In this document: in pieces, positions 28,873-38,426 of the stretch
Layout of the letters: the number at the start of each line of letters is the position of its first letter
Position numbering within the stretch: position 1 is the first letter of the stretch
DNA from: Iodidimonas sp. SYSU 1G8
Lineage (GTDB): Bacteria; Pseudomonadota; Alphaproteobacteria; SMXS01
Direction: 5' to 3'
Assembly: GCF_039655775.1 (NCBI RefSeq)
Contig: NZ_JBBYXJ010000002.1
Span: forward strand, 186,001-250,000
DNA length: 64,000 nt
Notes under the pieces: model-generated
What the model was told of the DNA's origin: nothing
Databases searched by the model: none
Seen by the model: the letters and a program-made list of their open reading frames with translations, nothing else
Translations under genes and position numbers: made by a program

Positions 28873-29898
28873 TCAGTTGCGCCGCGCCGCGACGGCGAGG
28901 CGCATCATGGCACGGGCCGTGATGGCGTCGGCGGGCATGCCGGTGGTCTTGCACATCATTTCGGCTTCCAGCAGCAGCGCCAGGGCATCGGCCAGCTTGC
29001 GCACTGTCCAACGGTTGAGCAGCTGGCGCATCTCATTGCCTTCCCGCTGAAACGCCGGCGGCTTCAGCGCCTTGAATGCCGCGTCCAGCGGCGTGCCCCG
29101 CTCGGCCATGCTGGCGACCAGATGCAGGCGCTGCAGGCGGCGGGTGGTCAGGCGGATCAGGCCGACGGAACTTTCCCCGGTCTCCTCGGCCTTGGCGAGC
29201 GCGGCGATCAGCCCTTTCAGGTCGCCGCGCGCGGCGGCATTGCCGACCGCGTCGAAGGCTTCCGCCGATGAATCTCCCACACAGGCGCGGGCATCCTCCA
29301 GGCTGATGCTGGTTCCCTCCCCCTGCATGTAGAGCGCCAGCTTTTCCAGCTCCTGACGGCTGATCATGCGGTCGCCGCCCAGACTGGCGCGCAGGTGCAT
29401 GCGTGCCTCCTCGCTCACCGTCAGGCCATGGGGCGCCAGAACATGGTCGATCAGTCCGTCTACGGTCTCGGCGCTGTCATAGCCGCACTCGATCACCGCC
29501 GAATTCGGGGCCTCCTCGAATGCCTTGCGCAAGCTGCTGGTCCGGCCCAAATCATCGGCGGTCACGAGGATAAAGCCGTCACCGGGCGGATTGGCGAGGA
29601 ACTCCTTGAACAGGCCGGACATGCGGTCGCCGGCGCGCGATATCCGCACGAGACGCCTGCCGCCGATCATGGAAATGGCGGCGGCTTCATCCGCCAGCCG
29701 CGCCGGGTCGGCGGTCAGCCCGGCGGCCTCCAGCTCGGTCACGCGAAAAGGGTCCTTGGGGTCGTCCACGATCGCGCGCGCGACCGCCGTGGCCCGTTCG
29801 CGCACCAGTCCCTCGTCGGCGCCGAAAATGAGCAGCGCGCGCAGGGTGTCGTCTGGTTTGTCGGTAAAGCGCTTGAGCTGGGCGGGGGTGAACTTCAT
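28873..29898 (-). CDS. holA: DNA polymerase III delta subunit HolA
   Basis: Clamp-loader subunit that opens the beta clamp. The 341-residue protein begins KFTPAQLKRF, has the AAA+-like LLIFGADEGLVRERA N-terminal strand with no functional Walker A, and the family C-terminal helical domain with LTTRRLQRLHLVASMAERG. It is convergent with parB and the last gene of the leuS-lptE-holA run, a common alphaproteobacterial arrangement. A gap of 33 bases separates it from lptE. Confidence 0.95.
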   Translation of the reverse strand: MKFTPAQLKRFTDKPDDTLRALLIFGADEGLVRERATAVARAIVDDPKDPFRVTELEAAGLTADPARLADEAAAISMIGGRRLVRISRAGDRMSGLFKEFLANPPGDGFILVTADDLGRTSSLRKAFEEAPNSAVIECGYDSAETVDGLIDHVLAPHGLTVSEEARMHLRASLGGDRMISRQELEKLALYMQGEGTSISLEDARACVGDSSAEAFDAVGNAAARGDLKGLIAALAKAEETGESSVGLIRLTTRRLQRLHLVASMAERGTPLDAAFKALKPPAFQREGNEMRQLLNRWTVRKLADALALLLEAEMMCKTTGMPADAITARAMMRLAVAARRN

Positions 29899-29931
29899 GG
29901 CGCCAATGATACCGCGCCGCGCGGCAAAAGC

Positions 29932-30435
29932 CTATTTGCCCCGGTCGAAATAAACGGCGATCCGGGTGCGGATTTCCTCGGCCAGATCGACGGCAAGGCG
30001 CTTTTGCGCATCCTGCTGGGCAATCACCGTGGGATAGTCCTGCTGCACGATGTCAAACGCGGTTTCGGCCCAGGTCGTCCCCGTCAGCACCACCTGATCC
30101 GTGGCGATCTCGCGCAATTCGAACCGGGCGCTCATGCGATAGTTGGCTCGCGTCGAGGAAGAATTCTCGCGCAGGCCGACGTCTTCCCGCTCCTCGCCGA
30201 CCAGCAGGCCCAACTCGTAACGGGGCTGTTCCGGTTTGCCCGCAGGCGTGATCACGTCGAGCAGCTGGTTACGCACGACCTGTCCCAGACGATCGGGAAT
30301 GGGCCGGATATCGATCGTCGCCATTTTCTCGGTGATAGCCGGCCTGTCGGCCGTGCCCCGAGCGCCATACATGGGCTTGAAGCCGCAGGCGGGCAGCGTC
30401 AGACAGATCAGAACGATGGCGAGGGCACGAAGCAT
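29932..30435 (-). CDS. lptE: LPS-assembly lipoprotein LptE
   Basis: Outer-membrane lipoprotein that plugs LptD and helps insert lipopolysaccharide. The 167-residue protein has a signal peptide with lipobox LPAC (C17) followed by GFKPMYG, typical of LptE, and the later SSSTRANYRMSARFEL strands. The start at 30435 (MLRALAIV) lies 8 bases after the leuS stop. The frame is open upstream, but only through leuS in another frame. Placement between leuS and holA is the classic lptE position. Confidence 0.94.
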   Translation of the reverse strand: MLRALAIVLICLTLPACGFKPMYGARGTADRPAITEKMATIDIRPIPDRLGQVVRNQLLDVITPAGKPEQPRYELGLLVGEEREDVGLRENSSSTRANYRMSARFELREIATDQVVLTGTTWAETAFDIVQQDYPTVIAQQDAQKRLAVDLAEEIRTRIAVYFDRGK

Positions 30436-30443
30436 GAGACCCA

Positions 30444-33002
30444 CTATGCCACAATATTGACGATACGGCCCGGTACGACGATGACCTTGCGGATTTCCTT
30501 GCCGTCGATGGCCGCGAGCACCTTGGCATCGGCAAAGGCGGCTTGCTCGGCATCTTCCTTGCTGGCGTCGCGGGCAAGCTCGATGGTCGCCCGCAGCTTG
30601 CCGTTGACCTGCACGGCGACCTTGACGGTCGTATCCACCACCAGCGACTCGTCGGCGTGCGGCCACGGCGTTTCGGCCAGCGCCGTGGCGTGGCCCAGCG
30701 CCTCCCAGGCCTCCTCGGCCAGATGCGGCATCATGGGCTCGCTCAGGCGGACCAGAATCTCCAGCGCTTCGCGCAGGGCCCAGGCATCGCCTTCGTCGGA
30801 CGGCTTGAAGCCGTTGACGGCGTTGGTCAGTTCATAAAGCTGGGCCACGGCGGTGTTGAACCGGAAGCTGTCAATGCCGTCGGTGACCGCCTTGATGGCT
30901 TTGTGGGTCGCCCGGCGCAAGGCCAGCGCGTTCTCGCTCGGCGTTGCCGGCGCCGGCGATCCCGCATCGGGCAGCGCCGTCGCCGGTTCGCTGACCAAAC
31001 GCCAGATTCGCTGCGAATGGCGCCAGGCGCCTTCGATACCGTTCTCCGACCAGTCCAGATCGCGCTCGGGCGGGCTGTCCGACAGCATGTACCAGCGCGC
31101 CGTATCGACCCCGTAGGTGTCGATGATATCGGTGGGATCGACGGTGTTCTTCTTGGACTTGCTCATCTTTTCCGAGCGTCCGACGGTGACGGCGCCGCCG
31201 TCCCTGGTCTTCCATCCCTCGACGTCGCGCACGATGTCCTCGGGCGACAGCCACTTGCCGTCCGCACCCTTGTAGGTCTCGTGATTGACCATGCCTTGGG
31301 TGAACAGGCCCTGGAACGGCTCGGCGATGGAGACCAGACCGCATTTCTGCAATGCCCGGGTGAAGAAGCGAGCATAGAGCAGGTGCAGCACCGCGTGCTC
31401 GACACCGCCAATATATTGATCGACCGGCATCCAGCGGTCGACGGCGGCACGGTCGAGCGGCTGATCCGGGTCGAGGCCGCAGAAACGCAGGAAATACCAC
31501 GACGAATCCACGAAGGTGTCGCAAGTATCGGTCTCGCGCCGCGCCGGCTTGCCGCAGGACGGACAGTCCACATGCTTCCACGTGGGATGACGCTCCAGCG
31601 GATTGCCCGGCACGTCGAAGGTGACGTCGTCGGGCAGCAACACGGGCAACTGTTCACGCGGCACCGGCACGACGCCGCAGGCCTCGCAATGAATGACCGG
31701 AATCGGGCAGCCCCAATAGCGCTGCCGCGACACGCCCCAATCACGCAGGCGATAGTTCACCTCGCGGGTGCCGGCGCCCAGGCGCTCCAGCTCGTCGAGA
31801 ACCCGCGCCTTGGCTTCCGGCACGGTCATGCCGTCCATGAAGCGGGAATTGCCCAGCCGGCCATCGCCGTCATAGGCCTTGGCGCCGACGGTGAAGCTCT
31901 CCGCCGCCTCGCCCTCGGGCACGACAACGGGCGTGACCGGCAGGCCGTATTTGCGGGCGAAATCCAGGTCGCGCTGGTCATGGGCCGGGCAGCCGAAGAT
32001 AGCGCCGGTGCCGTATTCCATCAGCACGAAATTGGCGATGTAGATGGGCAAGGTCCAGTCGGGATCGAACGGATGCACGACGCGCAGGCCGGTGTCGAAC
32101 CCCAGCTTTTCCGCCGTCTCGATTTCGGCTTCGCTGGTGCCGGTGCGCTTGCAGGCTTCGATGAAGTCGGTCACCGCGGGATTGTCCCGCGCCAGACGCT
32201 GGGCGATGGGGTGGTCGGCGGCGATGGCGCAGAAACTGGCGCCGAACAGCGTGTCGGGACGGGTCGTGTAGACCTCGAGGAGGTCATCCGTGCCGGCGAG
32301 CCGGAAGTGGACGCGCGCGCCTTCTGACCGGCCGATCCAGTTGCGCTGCATGATGCGCACCTTCTCGGGCCAGCGGTCCAGCGTGTCGAGGCCGGCCAGA
32401 AGATCCTCGGCGAAATCGGTGATCTTGAAGAACCACTGAGACAGCTTGCGGCGCTCGACCGGCGCGCCGGACCGCCAGCCCTTGCCGTCGATCACCTGCT
32501 CGTTGGCCAGCACCGTATGGTCGACCGGATCCCAGTTGACGTAGGACTCCTTGCGCTCGACCAGTCCGTTCTGCAGGAACGCCAGGAACAACGCCTGTTC
32601 GTGCCGGTAATAGTCCGGGCTGCAGGTGGCGAACTCGCGGCTCCAGTCGATGGCGAGACCAAGGCTCTTGAGCTGGCCGCGCATGGTGTCGATGTTCTGG
32701 TAGGTCCAGGCCGCCGGATGCACCTTGCGCTCCATGGCGGCGTTCTCCGCCGGCATGCCGAAGGCGTCCCAGCCCATGGGATGCAGGACGTTGAAGCCAC
32801 GCGCGCGTTTGTAACGGGCGACGACGTCGCCCATGGTGTAGTTGCGCACATGGCCCATATGGATGCGGCCCGACGGATAGGGGAACATCTCCAACACGTA
32901 GTACTTGGGCTTGCCCTCGTCCTCACGCGTGGCGAAGCTGTCTCGCTCCGCCCAGATGTCCTGCCACTTCCGCTCGGCGACCTTGGCGTTATAGCGGCTC
33001 AT
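30444..33002 (-). CDS. leuS: Leucyl-tRNA synthetase LeuS
   Basis: Class I aminoacyl-tRNA synthetase for leucine, 852 residues. Features: the HIGH-type motif [10 protein letters not shown] after MFPYPSG, the CP1 editing domain with [10 protein letters not shown], the zinc-like insert with CEACG and CPSCG, and [10 protein letters not shown] (KMSKS). The start at 33002 ([13 protein letters not shown]) is the family start; 143 further upstream codons are open but run through the DUF3576 gene. It stops 26 bases or so downstream of that gene in the same operon. Confidence 0.97.
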   Translation of the reverse strand: MSRYNAKVAERKWQDIWAERDSFATREDEGKPKYYVLEMFPYPSGRIHMGHVRNYTMGDVVARYKRARGFNVLHPMGWDAFGMPAENAAMERKVHPAAWTYQNIDTMRGQLKSLGLAIDWSREFATCSPDYYRHEQALFLAFLQNGLVERKESYVNWDPVDHTVLANEQVIDGKGWRSGAPVERRKLSQWFFKITDFAEDLLAGLDTLDRWPEKVRIMQRNWIGRSEGARVHFRLAGTDDLLEVYTTRPDTLFGASFCAIAADHPIAQRLARDNPAVTDFIEACKRTGTSEAEIETAEKLGFDTGLRVVHPFDPDWTLPIYIANFVLMEYGTGAIFGCPAHDQRDLDFARKYGLPVTPVVVPEGEAAESFTVGAKAYDGDGRLGNSRFMDGMTVPEAKARVLDELERLGAGTREVNYRLRDWGVSRQRYWGCPIPVIHCEACGVVPVPREQLPVLLPDDVTFDVPGNPLERHPTWKHVDCPSCGKPARRETDTCDTFVDSSWYFLRFCGLDPDQPLDRAAVDRWMPVDQYIGGVEHAVLHLLYARFFTRALQKCGLVSIAEPFQGLFTQGMVNHETYKGADGKWLSPEDIVRDVEGWKTRDGGAVTVGRSEKMSKSKKNTVDPTDIIDTYGVDTARWYMLSDSPPERDLDWSENGIEGAWRHSQRIWRLVSEPATALPDAGSPAPATPSENALALRRATHKAIKAVTDGIDSFRFNTAVAQLYELTNAVNGFKPSDEGDAWALREALEILVRLSEPMMPHLAEEAWEALGHATALAETPWPHADESLVVDTTVKVAVQVNGKLRATIELARDASKEDAEQAAFADAKVLAAIDGKEIRKVIVVPGRIVNIVA

Positions 33003-33028
33003 TCGACTCGGTTCTTTGGAAAAAGCGT

Positions 33029-33487
33029 CTAGTCTTCGTTCTTGGTGACGGTGCCGATGCGAATCTGGCGCGCCTTGACGAGAATGGCGTCCTCGAGGCC
33101 GGCGATCGTGGTCTGCTGCACGGGGACGTCGATCCATTCGCCGTTGGCGGCGCGCTGCTGGCGGTTGACCACCACCTTCAGGGCGTCGGCGCGTAGCCGC
33201 GAATCCATGATGTTGACGCGCACCTTGGTCCGTTCGTTCGGCGTGGCCGGGTTGTTGTACCAGTCGGTGAGGATGACGCCGCCGGTGGCATCGGTGGACG
33301 CCATCGGCATGAATTCCAGGGTTTCCAGCGCTGCCTGCCACAGGTAGCCATTGACCCTCATCGCCTCGGCCTGTTGCAGCTGGATGGGCCGATACCGGTC
33401 GGCGACTTCCTTGCTGCCGCCGCCGCCGCAAGCCGTCACGGCCGCGGCACCCGCCAACACGATGATTCGAAAAGCTATCCTCGGCAT
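33029..33487 (-). CDS. DUF3576 lipoprotein
   Basis: A 152-residue exported protein with a signal peptide and lipobox AVTAC (C20), followed by a glycine-rich linker. The body ([40 protein letters not shown]) matches the alphaproteobacterial DUF3576 family, usually found just before leuS. It would be an outer-membrane-anchored periplasmic protein. No enzymatic residues are recognisable. It leads the leuS-lptE-holA operon. Confidence 0.9.
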   Translation of the reverse strand: MPRIAFRIIVLAGAAAVTACGGGGSKEVADRYRPIQLQQAEAMRVNGYLWQAALETLEFMPMASTDATGGVILTDWYNNPATPNERTKVRVNIMDSRLRADALKVVVNRQQRAANGEWIDVPVQQTTIAGLEDAILVKARQIRIGTVTKNED

Positions 33488-33831
33488 ATGTTCGCCTCAG
33501 TCTGATGAAGGGTACGCGGGGCGTGCCGCCGCGCCTTTATACAAGCCGGGTAAGCGATAGAACAACCGGTTTGAGGGCGCAAGCCGCCGATAGCGCGGGT
33601 TTCACGCCGCTTTCTTGCCGGCTCGCCTGTGGAAACGCCCGTAACCGGCCACGGTGTCAGCATTCTGTCGCGGACTCTTCTTGATTTGCCATGAATGTTG
33701 GAGTGGAATATATCGAGATCAATACCAGATAGGTTGTGGCGGACGCGGAAACCGTTTATCACCCGGCGCGTTACGCCAAGAGGAAACGAACAAGGAGCAC
33801 GCCTCCCCGAAACGGGCGGCGGAGCAAGAAG
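33488..33831. other. Intergenic region between divergent genes
   Basis: A 344-base stretch without a gene, between the DUF3576 lipoprotein (leftward) and the barrel-like protein (rightward). It must hold both promoters. I see no recognisable operator, repeat or RNA. A short AT-rich patch at about 33700-33725 could hold the rightward promoter. Open frames crossing it continue into the barrel gene out of frame and are not credible. Confidence 0.6.
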
Positions 33832-34860
33832 ATGGGCAGGCTGACTCGGACTGCAGTTGTATCGCTGATGGCGCTCGCCTTCGGGCAGCAAGCGGTCGCG
33901 CAGGATTCGATCAAGTTCATCGACGGTGGCGATCTCCAGATGCTGGAGCCCAATACGCCGCTGCCTACTCCTTCCCTCGTCAAGGACAAGCCAGCGGCGC
34001 CAGCCGTGATCACGCCTCCCGCCGAGTCCCGGGCGGTGCGTATCCAGGCCGATCCCAAGCAGGAAAATATCCGCGTCGGCGTCGACATCAAACTCGAGGA
34101 ATCCGACCGCATCGAACTGCGCGAGGCCGGGCGTCTTTCGTTCCAGAGCGATATCGGCTCCGTCACCGGCTTTTCGTCCGCCGCCACCGCTGGTCCGTTC
34201 GGCACGCGCGGCGGTCCGGTCGATCAGGGTCTCGATACGCGCAGCCTGTTCAGCAAGGCCGCTTCGGTCAATCCGGGCAAGGCGCTGACAGGCGCCGCCG
34301 TCCGTGATCCCGGCGCGGTTTCGCCGCGCTTCGCCGGTTTCCGCATCGGCTATGCCGACGGCTTCTCAGCCGACGACCCGCGCGGCGTCGCCCCCTCCGA
34401 GCGGGGCTTCGAGGTCTATATCAGTTCCGCGGTTGTCGGACAGGGCCTGCGCAGCGGCGCCTACCTGTCTGAATCCAGCCTCGTCTATGAGACCCCGGCC
34501 TATAATTTCGGCCTCAACCTGGGCTATCGCGGCTTCACCGTAGCGGCGTCCTTCCTGCATGGCGGCGGCGGCTCGGTCGTGGGGTACGATGCCTATGATC
34601 TGGGCGTGAGCTATGATTTCGGCAACTGGATCACCAGCGTCGCCGTGGGCGGCTATTTCGCCGACCGGTCGCCGATGATGCTGGCCATGGTTGATGTGGA
34701 CCAGCTGTACAGCGTCGAAATCGGCGCGGCCTATGAACTCCGCCCCGGCATCCGTCTGCTCGGCCGCCTGAAAGTCTTCGATTCGCGCAGCCTGCTGCGT
34801 ACCGGCCCGCTTGATGGCATGGGCGGCAGCTTCTATTTCGGCACCAGCTTCGGCTTCTGA
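33832..34860 (+). CDS. Predicted outer-membrane beta-barrel protein of unknown function
   Basis: A 342-residue protein with a signal peptide (MGRLTRTAVVSLMALAFGQQAVA, cleavage probably after AQA or AVA near residue 24; quoted here only for its basic start, hydrophobic core and AxA end). It then has a proline-rich linker and, from about residue 170, repeated amphipathic strands rich in Y/F/G (e.g. GFNLGYRG, DLGVSYDFG), ending in GTSFGF with the C-terminal phenylalanine used by the Bam machinery. The start at 33832 follows GGAG. No family is recognised. Confidence 0.7.
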   Translation: MGRLTRTAVVSLMALAFGQQAVAQDSIKFIDGGDLQMLEPNTPLPTPSLVKDKPAAPAVITPPAESRAVRIQADPKQENIRVGVDIKLEESDRIELREAGRLSFQSDIGSVTGFSSAATAGPFGTRGGPVDQGLDTRSLFSKAASVNPGKALTGAAVRDPGAVSPRFAGFRIGYADGFSADDPRGVAPSERGFEVYISSAVVGQGLRSGAYLSESSLVYETPAYNFGLNLGYRGFTVAASFLHGGGGSVVGYDAYDLGVSYDFGNWITSVAVGGYFADRSPMMLAMVDVDQLYSVEIGAAYELRPGIRLLGRLKVFDSRSLLRTGPLDGMGGSFYFGTSFGF

Positions 34861-34878
34861 CGCCGCGGTCGTCGCGAC

Positions 34879-35508
34879 CTAGTCGCTCAAGCCCTCCGCC
34901 ACCGCGCCGATCACCCCTACTCCCGCCACGCCCATACCACGCAATCGCCGCACCGACTCCGTGTCCACGCCGCCCAGCGCATAGACAGGTATTCCGCTGC
35001 CCCGCACCAGCGCCGAAAGCTTGGCCGGGCCGAGATAGGGGGCGCCGGGATGGCTGGCGGTGGAAAATACCGGCGAAACGAAGGCCGCATGGGCGCCGGC
35101 GGACGCGGCGCGCCGAAGCGCCTTGCGGTCATGGGCCGCAGCCGTCAGCAGCCAGCGTGGATGGCGCCGCCGTATCATGCCGGCCCGGGGAATCAGCCAT
35201 TGCGGCAGATGCACGCCATCGGCCCCGACGGCCTCGGCCAGCGACACATCTCCCGCCACCAGGACGAGCAGGCCCCGTTTCCGCGACAGACGCACCAGCC
35301 GCGTCGCCAGATCTGCCCGGCCGGGCGCGTCGTAATCCCGCAAGATCACGCCCGCGCCGCGCGGCAATGCCCCGGCGGCCGCGATCGGATCGGGGACGCG
35401 CCTCGCGTCGGTCATGAACCACAGGGGGGGCAGGCCATCGTCGCCTCCCGCGCGGCGGTGCAGGGCGCTCGCGGCACGCCACAGGGATATGAGCTTGGTA
35501 CTGGCCAT
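34879..35508 (-). CDS. Thiamine phosphate synthase-like (ThiE/TenI) protein
   Basis: A 209-residue TIM-barrel protein of the ThiE/TenI type. The phosphate and substrate loops are visible: LAEAVGADGVHLPQ, SPVFSTASHPGAPYLGP and VYALGGVD. ThiE joins HMP-PP and thiazole phosphate. The N-terminus is divergent from true ThiE, and no other thi gene or thiamine riboswitch is seen nearby, so it may be a TenI-like paralogue. It converges with the barrel gene and diverges from yggS. Confidence 0.75.
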   Translation of the reverse strand: MASTKLISLWRAASALHRRAGGDDGLPPLWFMTDARRVPDPIAAAGALPRGAGVILRDYDAPGRADLATRLVRLSRKRGLLVLVAGDVSLAEAVGADGVHLPQWLIPRAGMIRRRHPRWLLTAAAHDRKALRRAASAGAHAAFVSPVFSTASHPGAPYLGPAKLSALVRGSGIPVYALGGVDTESVRRLRGMGVAGVGVIGAVAEGLSD

Positions 35509-35562
35509 GAACCGGTGACGCTAATATACCAGCACCCAGTCTGACCAGCCGATTGAACCAGG

Positions 35563-36246
35563 ATGCCCGCCCAGCCCACCCTCTCGCAGATTACCGCCCA
35601 TCTTGCCGAAATCCGCGCCCGTATCGATCAGGCCGCCCGTGCAGGTGGCCGCTCCGGCGCCGACGTGACCCTGATCGCGGTCTCCAAGACCCATCCGGCC
35701 GAGACCATCGAGCTGGCGCTGGCGGCGGGCCAGCGGCATTTCGGTGAAAACCGGGTGCAGGAGGCCGAGGCGAAGTGGCCGGCGTTGAAGGAGCGGTTTC
35801 CCGATGTGGTGCTGCATCTGATCGGTGGCCTGCAGACCAACAAGGTCAAGGACGCGCTCACCCTGTTCGACGTGATCCATACGGTGGATCGGCCCAGACT
35901 GGCTGCCTCCATCGCCCAGCATGCGGGGGAGCTGGGTGTGCGTCCGGCCTGTTTCATCCAGGTCAATACAGGCGAGGAAGAGCAGAAGGGCGGCATCCCG
36001 CCGCTGGAGACCGACGGCTTCGTGGCCGAATGCCGCGATGTGCACGGCCTCGATCTGGCGGGCCTGATGTGTATCCCGCCGGTCGGCGACCCACCCGCGC
36101 CGCATTTCGCCCTGCTGAAGAAATTCGCCCGCCGCAACGGCCTCGCCGGGCTCAGCATGGGCATGAGCGGCGACTACGAATGCGCGGCGGAGATGGGCGC
36201 CACGCATGTGCGCGTGGGATCGGCCATTTTCGGCGTGAGAGCATGA
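35563..36246 (+). CDS. YggS/PLPBP family pyridoxal-phosphate homeostasis protein
   Basis: A 227-residue single-domain PLP-binding barrel related to alanine racemase. The PLP lysine is in LIAVSKTHPAE (about residue 45), followed by HFGENRVQEAEAKW and LIGGLQTNKVKDAL, and the phosphate-binding SMGMSGDYECA and VRVGSAIFG near the C-terminus. It buffers free PLP rather than catalysing. It shares a 54-base divergent region with the ThiE-like gene. The AT-rich orphan starts 60 bases downstream. Confidence 0.95.
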   Translation: MPAQPTLSQITAHLAEIRARIDQAARAGGRSGADVTLIAVSKTHPAETIELALAAGQRHFGENRVQEAEAKWPALKERFPDVVLHLIGGLQTNKVKDALTLFDVIHTVDRPRLAASIAQHAGELGVRPACFIQVNTGEEEQKGGIPPLETDGFVAECRDVHGLDLAGLMCIPPVGDPPAPHFALLKKFARRNGLAGLSMGMSGDYECAAEMGATHVRVGSAIFGVRA

Positions 36247-36306
36247 GTTAATCGGCGCTGGCTACTATTATGGTATTCTCGTGTGAGCCACTTGGGGTGC
36301 TACGAT

Positions 36307-37257
36307 ATGGAGCCGACCAACAAGACGGATAGGTTTTGCTCGGACTGCGGGCTTAGTTTAATTCCATTGCCAAGCCCTCATATTTCCAAAAACTGCGAAA
36401 CGTGCAATCGACAAATTTTTTTTACTAGAATAAATAAAGATGGGATTAAGGTTGAGAAAGGAGAGAGGTTAACCATTCCAAGCGGATTTATCAGACTATC
36501 TTTAGATCCATCAGATGGAGGAAAGCTATTTAGGCCAGGACTATCCTTTCTTATAAAGAAAATGTTTTTATCGGGTCACCCTAAGAATGGCGAAGAGTTA
36601 GACGGATTTTTAAGATTAGTAACGGAAGATACAGATAATCACCTTAGTAATCTACCTGAATTATCCGGCCTAGATTTAAAAATAGAAGAGGATGCAAATA
36701 AAGCTTTTAAGATACTAGAAGATAAGAGTAATTCATCTTACTATAGAGTGGTTCAGGCCTCTTTTGCAGAGATTGTCAAAAAATTTGTCGGTGCATCGGA
36801 TGCTACAAACGCTGCATGGGCAGGCTACATGCTCGGAACTTTTCGAGGCCTATCGCTTGTTTCCGAACCACTTTTCGAGCAAACGCTTTGGAGGGGATAC
36901 CTCGCAAACCAGATTGTTTATGAGGCAGCCGCCGCTGCCGCGCAAACGCCAGCAGAGGCTGAAGCGATTAAAAAGCTTGAGCCACTATTCCGTCGACTCG
37001 ATGAAGCCACACTCTTTATATGGATTGAGAGCAACCTTCCAATTGGACCGAGGCTGGGTGTTAAGTCTTTGCCAGAAGAGGTATTAAGGAGCTTGGCAAA
37101 GTGGCATTTAGCATCATATCAGCGAGAGAGGGAGGGAATAGCACGAACGGCCGTTGAGAAGCGCGCAGAACGTGAATTAAAGATTAAGTGGATCTCGGCA
37201 GGAGTAGCTGTAACTACTTGCGTATTTGGCGCATTAAAGGCGGTTGGCTTATTTTGA
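36307..37257 (+). CDS. Orphan protein: N-terminal zinc ribbon, C-terminal membrane helix, atypical AT-rich composition
   Basis: A 316-residue protein I do not recognise. Residues about 10-37 form a CxxC...CxxC zinc ribbon (FCSDCG and CETCNR). The middle is acidic and helical. The last 22 residues (WISAGVAVTTCVFGALKAVG core) look like a single membrane anchor after a basic helix (KRAERELKIKW). The DNA is clearly richer in A and T, with codons such as TTA, AGA and ATA, than both neighbours, which suggests acquisition. I prefer ATG 36307 over GTG 36283; neither has a strong ribosome-binding site. Confidence 0.72.
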   Translation: MEPTNKTDRFCSDCGLSLIPLPSPHISKNCETCNRQIFFTRINKDGIKVEKGERLTIPSGFIRLSLDPSDGGKLFRPGLSFLIKKMFLSGHPKNGEELDGFLRLVTEDTDNHLSNLPELSGLDLKIEEDANKAFKILEDKSNSSYYRVVQASFAEIVKKFVGASDATNAAWAGYMLGTFRGLSLVSEPLFEQTLWRGYLANQIVYEAAAAAAQTPAEAEAIKKLEPLFRRLDEATLFIWIESNLPIGPRLGVKSLPEEVLRSLAKWHLASYQREREGIARTAVEKRAERELKIKWISAGVAVTTCVFGALKAVGLF

Positions 37258-37283
37258 ACTTTCCTGCTACTGTAAATATTCAT

Positions 37284-37928
37284 CTAGAATGCCAACCGGC
37301 CCCGCAGTTCCTCGAATGGGACCATGACGTGTTCGCGGTAGGCGGACCGTTCTTGCAGTCGTTCGAACCAGGCTTCCACATGGGCAAAACGAGGTTTGGC
37401 CAGATCCAGCGAGTACCAGCGGTGAATGGTGCAGGCGGCGGGGATATCTCCCATGGTGAGCCGTTCGCCGCTTAGCCAGGGCTGACGCGACAACACCTCG
37501 TCCATCAGACCGAACAGATGGATGGTCCGGTCCAGCGCGCTGTTGATGAATGCCCAGTCACGTTGTTCGGGCGGGGTGCGAAAATATCCCCAGAACAAAT
37601 CCATGAAGGCGGGCTGCAAGGCTGTAGCGCACCAGTCAGTCCAGCGATCGACCAGAGCGCGTTCCGCCGGATCCCCGGGCCAGAACGTGCCTGCTCCGTA
37701 GCGGGCAGACAGATATCGAAGGATGGAATGGGATTCCCACAGCACCAGCTCGCCATCTTTGATCACCGGCACTTTGCGATTGGGATTCATCGCGCCGAAT
37801 TCCGGCGTGTCGAGACCACCATAGCGACCGCCGGTGTCGATACGGCGGTGCGGCAGGTCTAACTCGGCCAGCAGCCACATGACCTTGAACACGTTCTGGG
37901 AAGTTTTCCGGCCCCAGACCGTGATCAT
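37284..37928 (-). CDS. Glutathione S-transferase family protein
   Basis: A 214-residue cytosolic GST. The thioredoxin-like N-domain starts VWGRKTSQNVFKVMWLL, with the cis-proline motif KVPVIKDG and the gamma-glutamyl-binding WESHSILRYL; the all-helical C-domain carries the N-capping GERLTMGDIPAA. The active-site residue is probably S10 or nearby. The substrate is unknown. It is convergent with the orphan gene and one base downstream of the L,D-transpeptidase stop codon's own gene start region, in the same direction. Confidence 0.93.
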   Translation of the reverse strand: MITVWGRKTSQNVFKVMWLLAELDLPHRRIDTGGRYGGLDTPEFGAMNPNRKVPVIKDGELVLWESHSILRYLSARYGAGTFWPGDPAERALVDRWTDWCATALQPAFMDLFWGYFRTPPEQRDWAFINSALDRTIHLFGLMDEVLSRQPWLSGERLTMGDIPAACTIHRWYSLDLAKPRFAHVEAWFERLQERSAYREHVMVPFEELRGRLAF

Positions 37929-37929
37929 C

Positions 37930-38373
37930 CTAAAGCACCTCGATCTCGGCGCCCTTGCGCGCTTCGCGGAGGATGGCGAGCAGGTCCTCGACCGCCACCG
38001 CCACGCAGCCTTCCGTCGGGCTATAGCCCGGCGCGGCCACGTGCAGGAAGATGGCGCTGCCGGCGCCGGGGACCACGGGCGCGTCGTTATGGCCGAGCAC
38101 GACGATCACGTCATAGAGATGATCGTTCCGCCACAAGGGCTCGGTGCGGGCCGGATAGGGCGTAATCACCTTGGAATTGTAGGTCGGATAATCCGGATCG
38201 TCGCACCAGGCATCGTCCGGATACAGCTTGATCACCGGCAGCCGGGTGTAGGGTGTCTCGATGCGGTCTGGTCGGAAATAGACCCGGCGCAGTGGAAAGC
38301 GGCCCACGGGCGTCGCGCCGTCGCCTTCCTTCTTGTCCTCGCGCACGCCGCCCTTGCCCAGCGCGCAGCGCAC
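37930..38373 (-). CDS. L,D-transpeptidase (YkuD) family protein, true start probably upstream
   Basis: A YkuD-fold enzyme that crosslinks peptidoglycan or attaches lipoprotein. The catalytic histidine and cysteine are in FLHVAAPGYSPTEGCVAVA. The first ATG/GTG/TTG start is GTG 38373, but the frame upstream (T-V-T-R-D-G-T-L-S-W-G-D-R) looks like the family N-terminus, giving about 19 more residues from a CTG at 38430 that overlaps the ribA stop as CTGA. There is no signal peptide, so export is unclear. Confidence 0.82.
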   Translation of the reverse strand: MRCALGKGGVREDKKEGDGATPVGRFPLRRVYFRPDRIETPYTRLPVIKLYPDDAWCDDPDYPTYNSKVITPYPARTEPLWRNDHLYDVIVVLGHNDAPVVPGAGSAIFLHVAAPGYSPTEGCVAVAVEDLLAILREARKGAEIEVL

Positions 38374-38426
38374 CGTCCGGTCTCCCCATGACAGGGTGCC
38401 GTCGCGGGTGACGGTGAGATGCAGGC

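Noticed and set aside
33003-33431. 143-residue N-terminal extension of leuS
   Set aside because: It overlaps the DUF3576 lipoprotein gene, and LeuS homology begins at 33002.
34879-35562. Thiamine riboswitch before the ThiE-like gene
   Set aside because: The upstream region is only about 54 bases and shows no conserved TPP motif.
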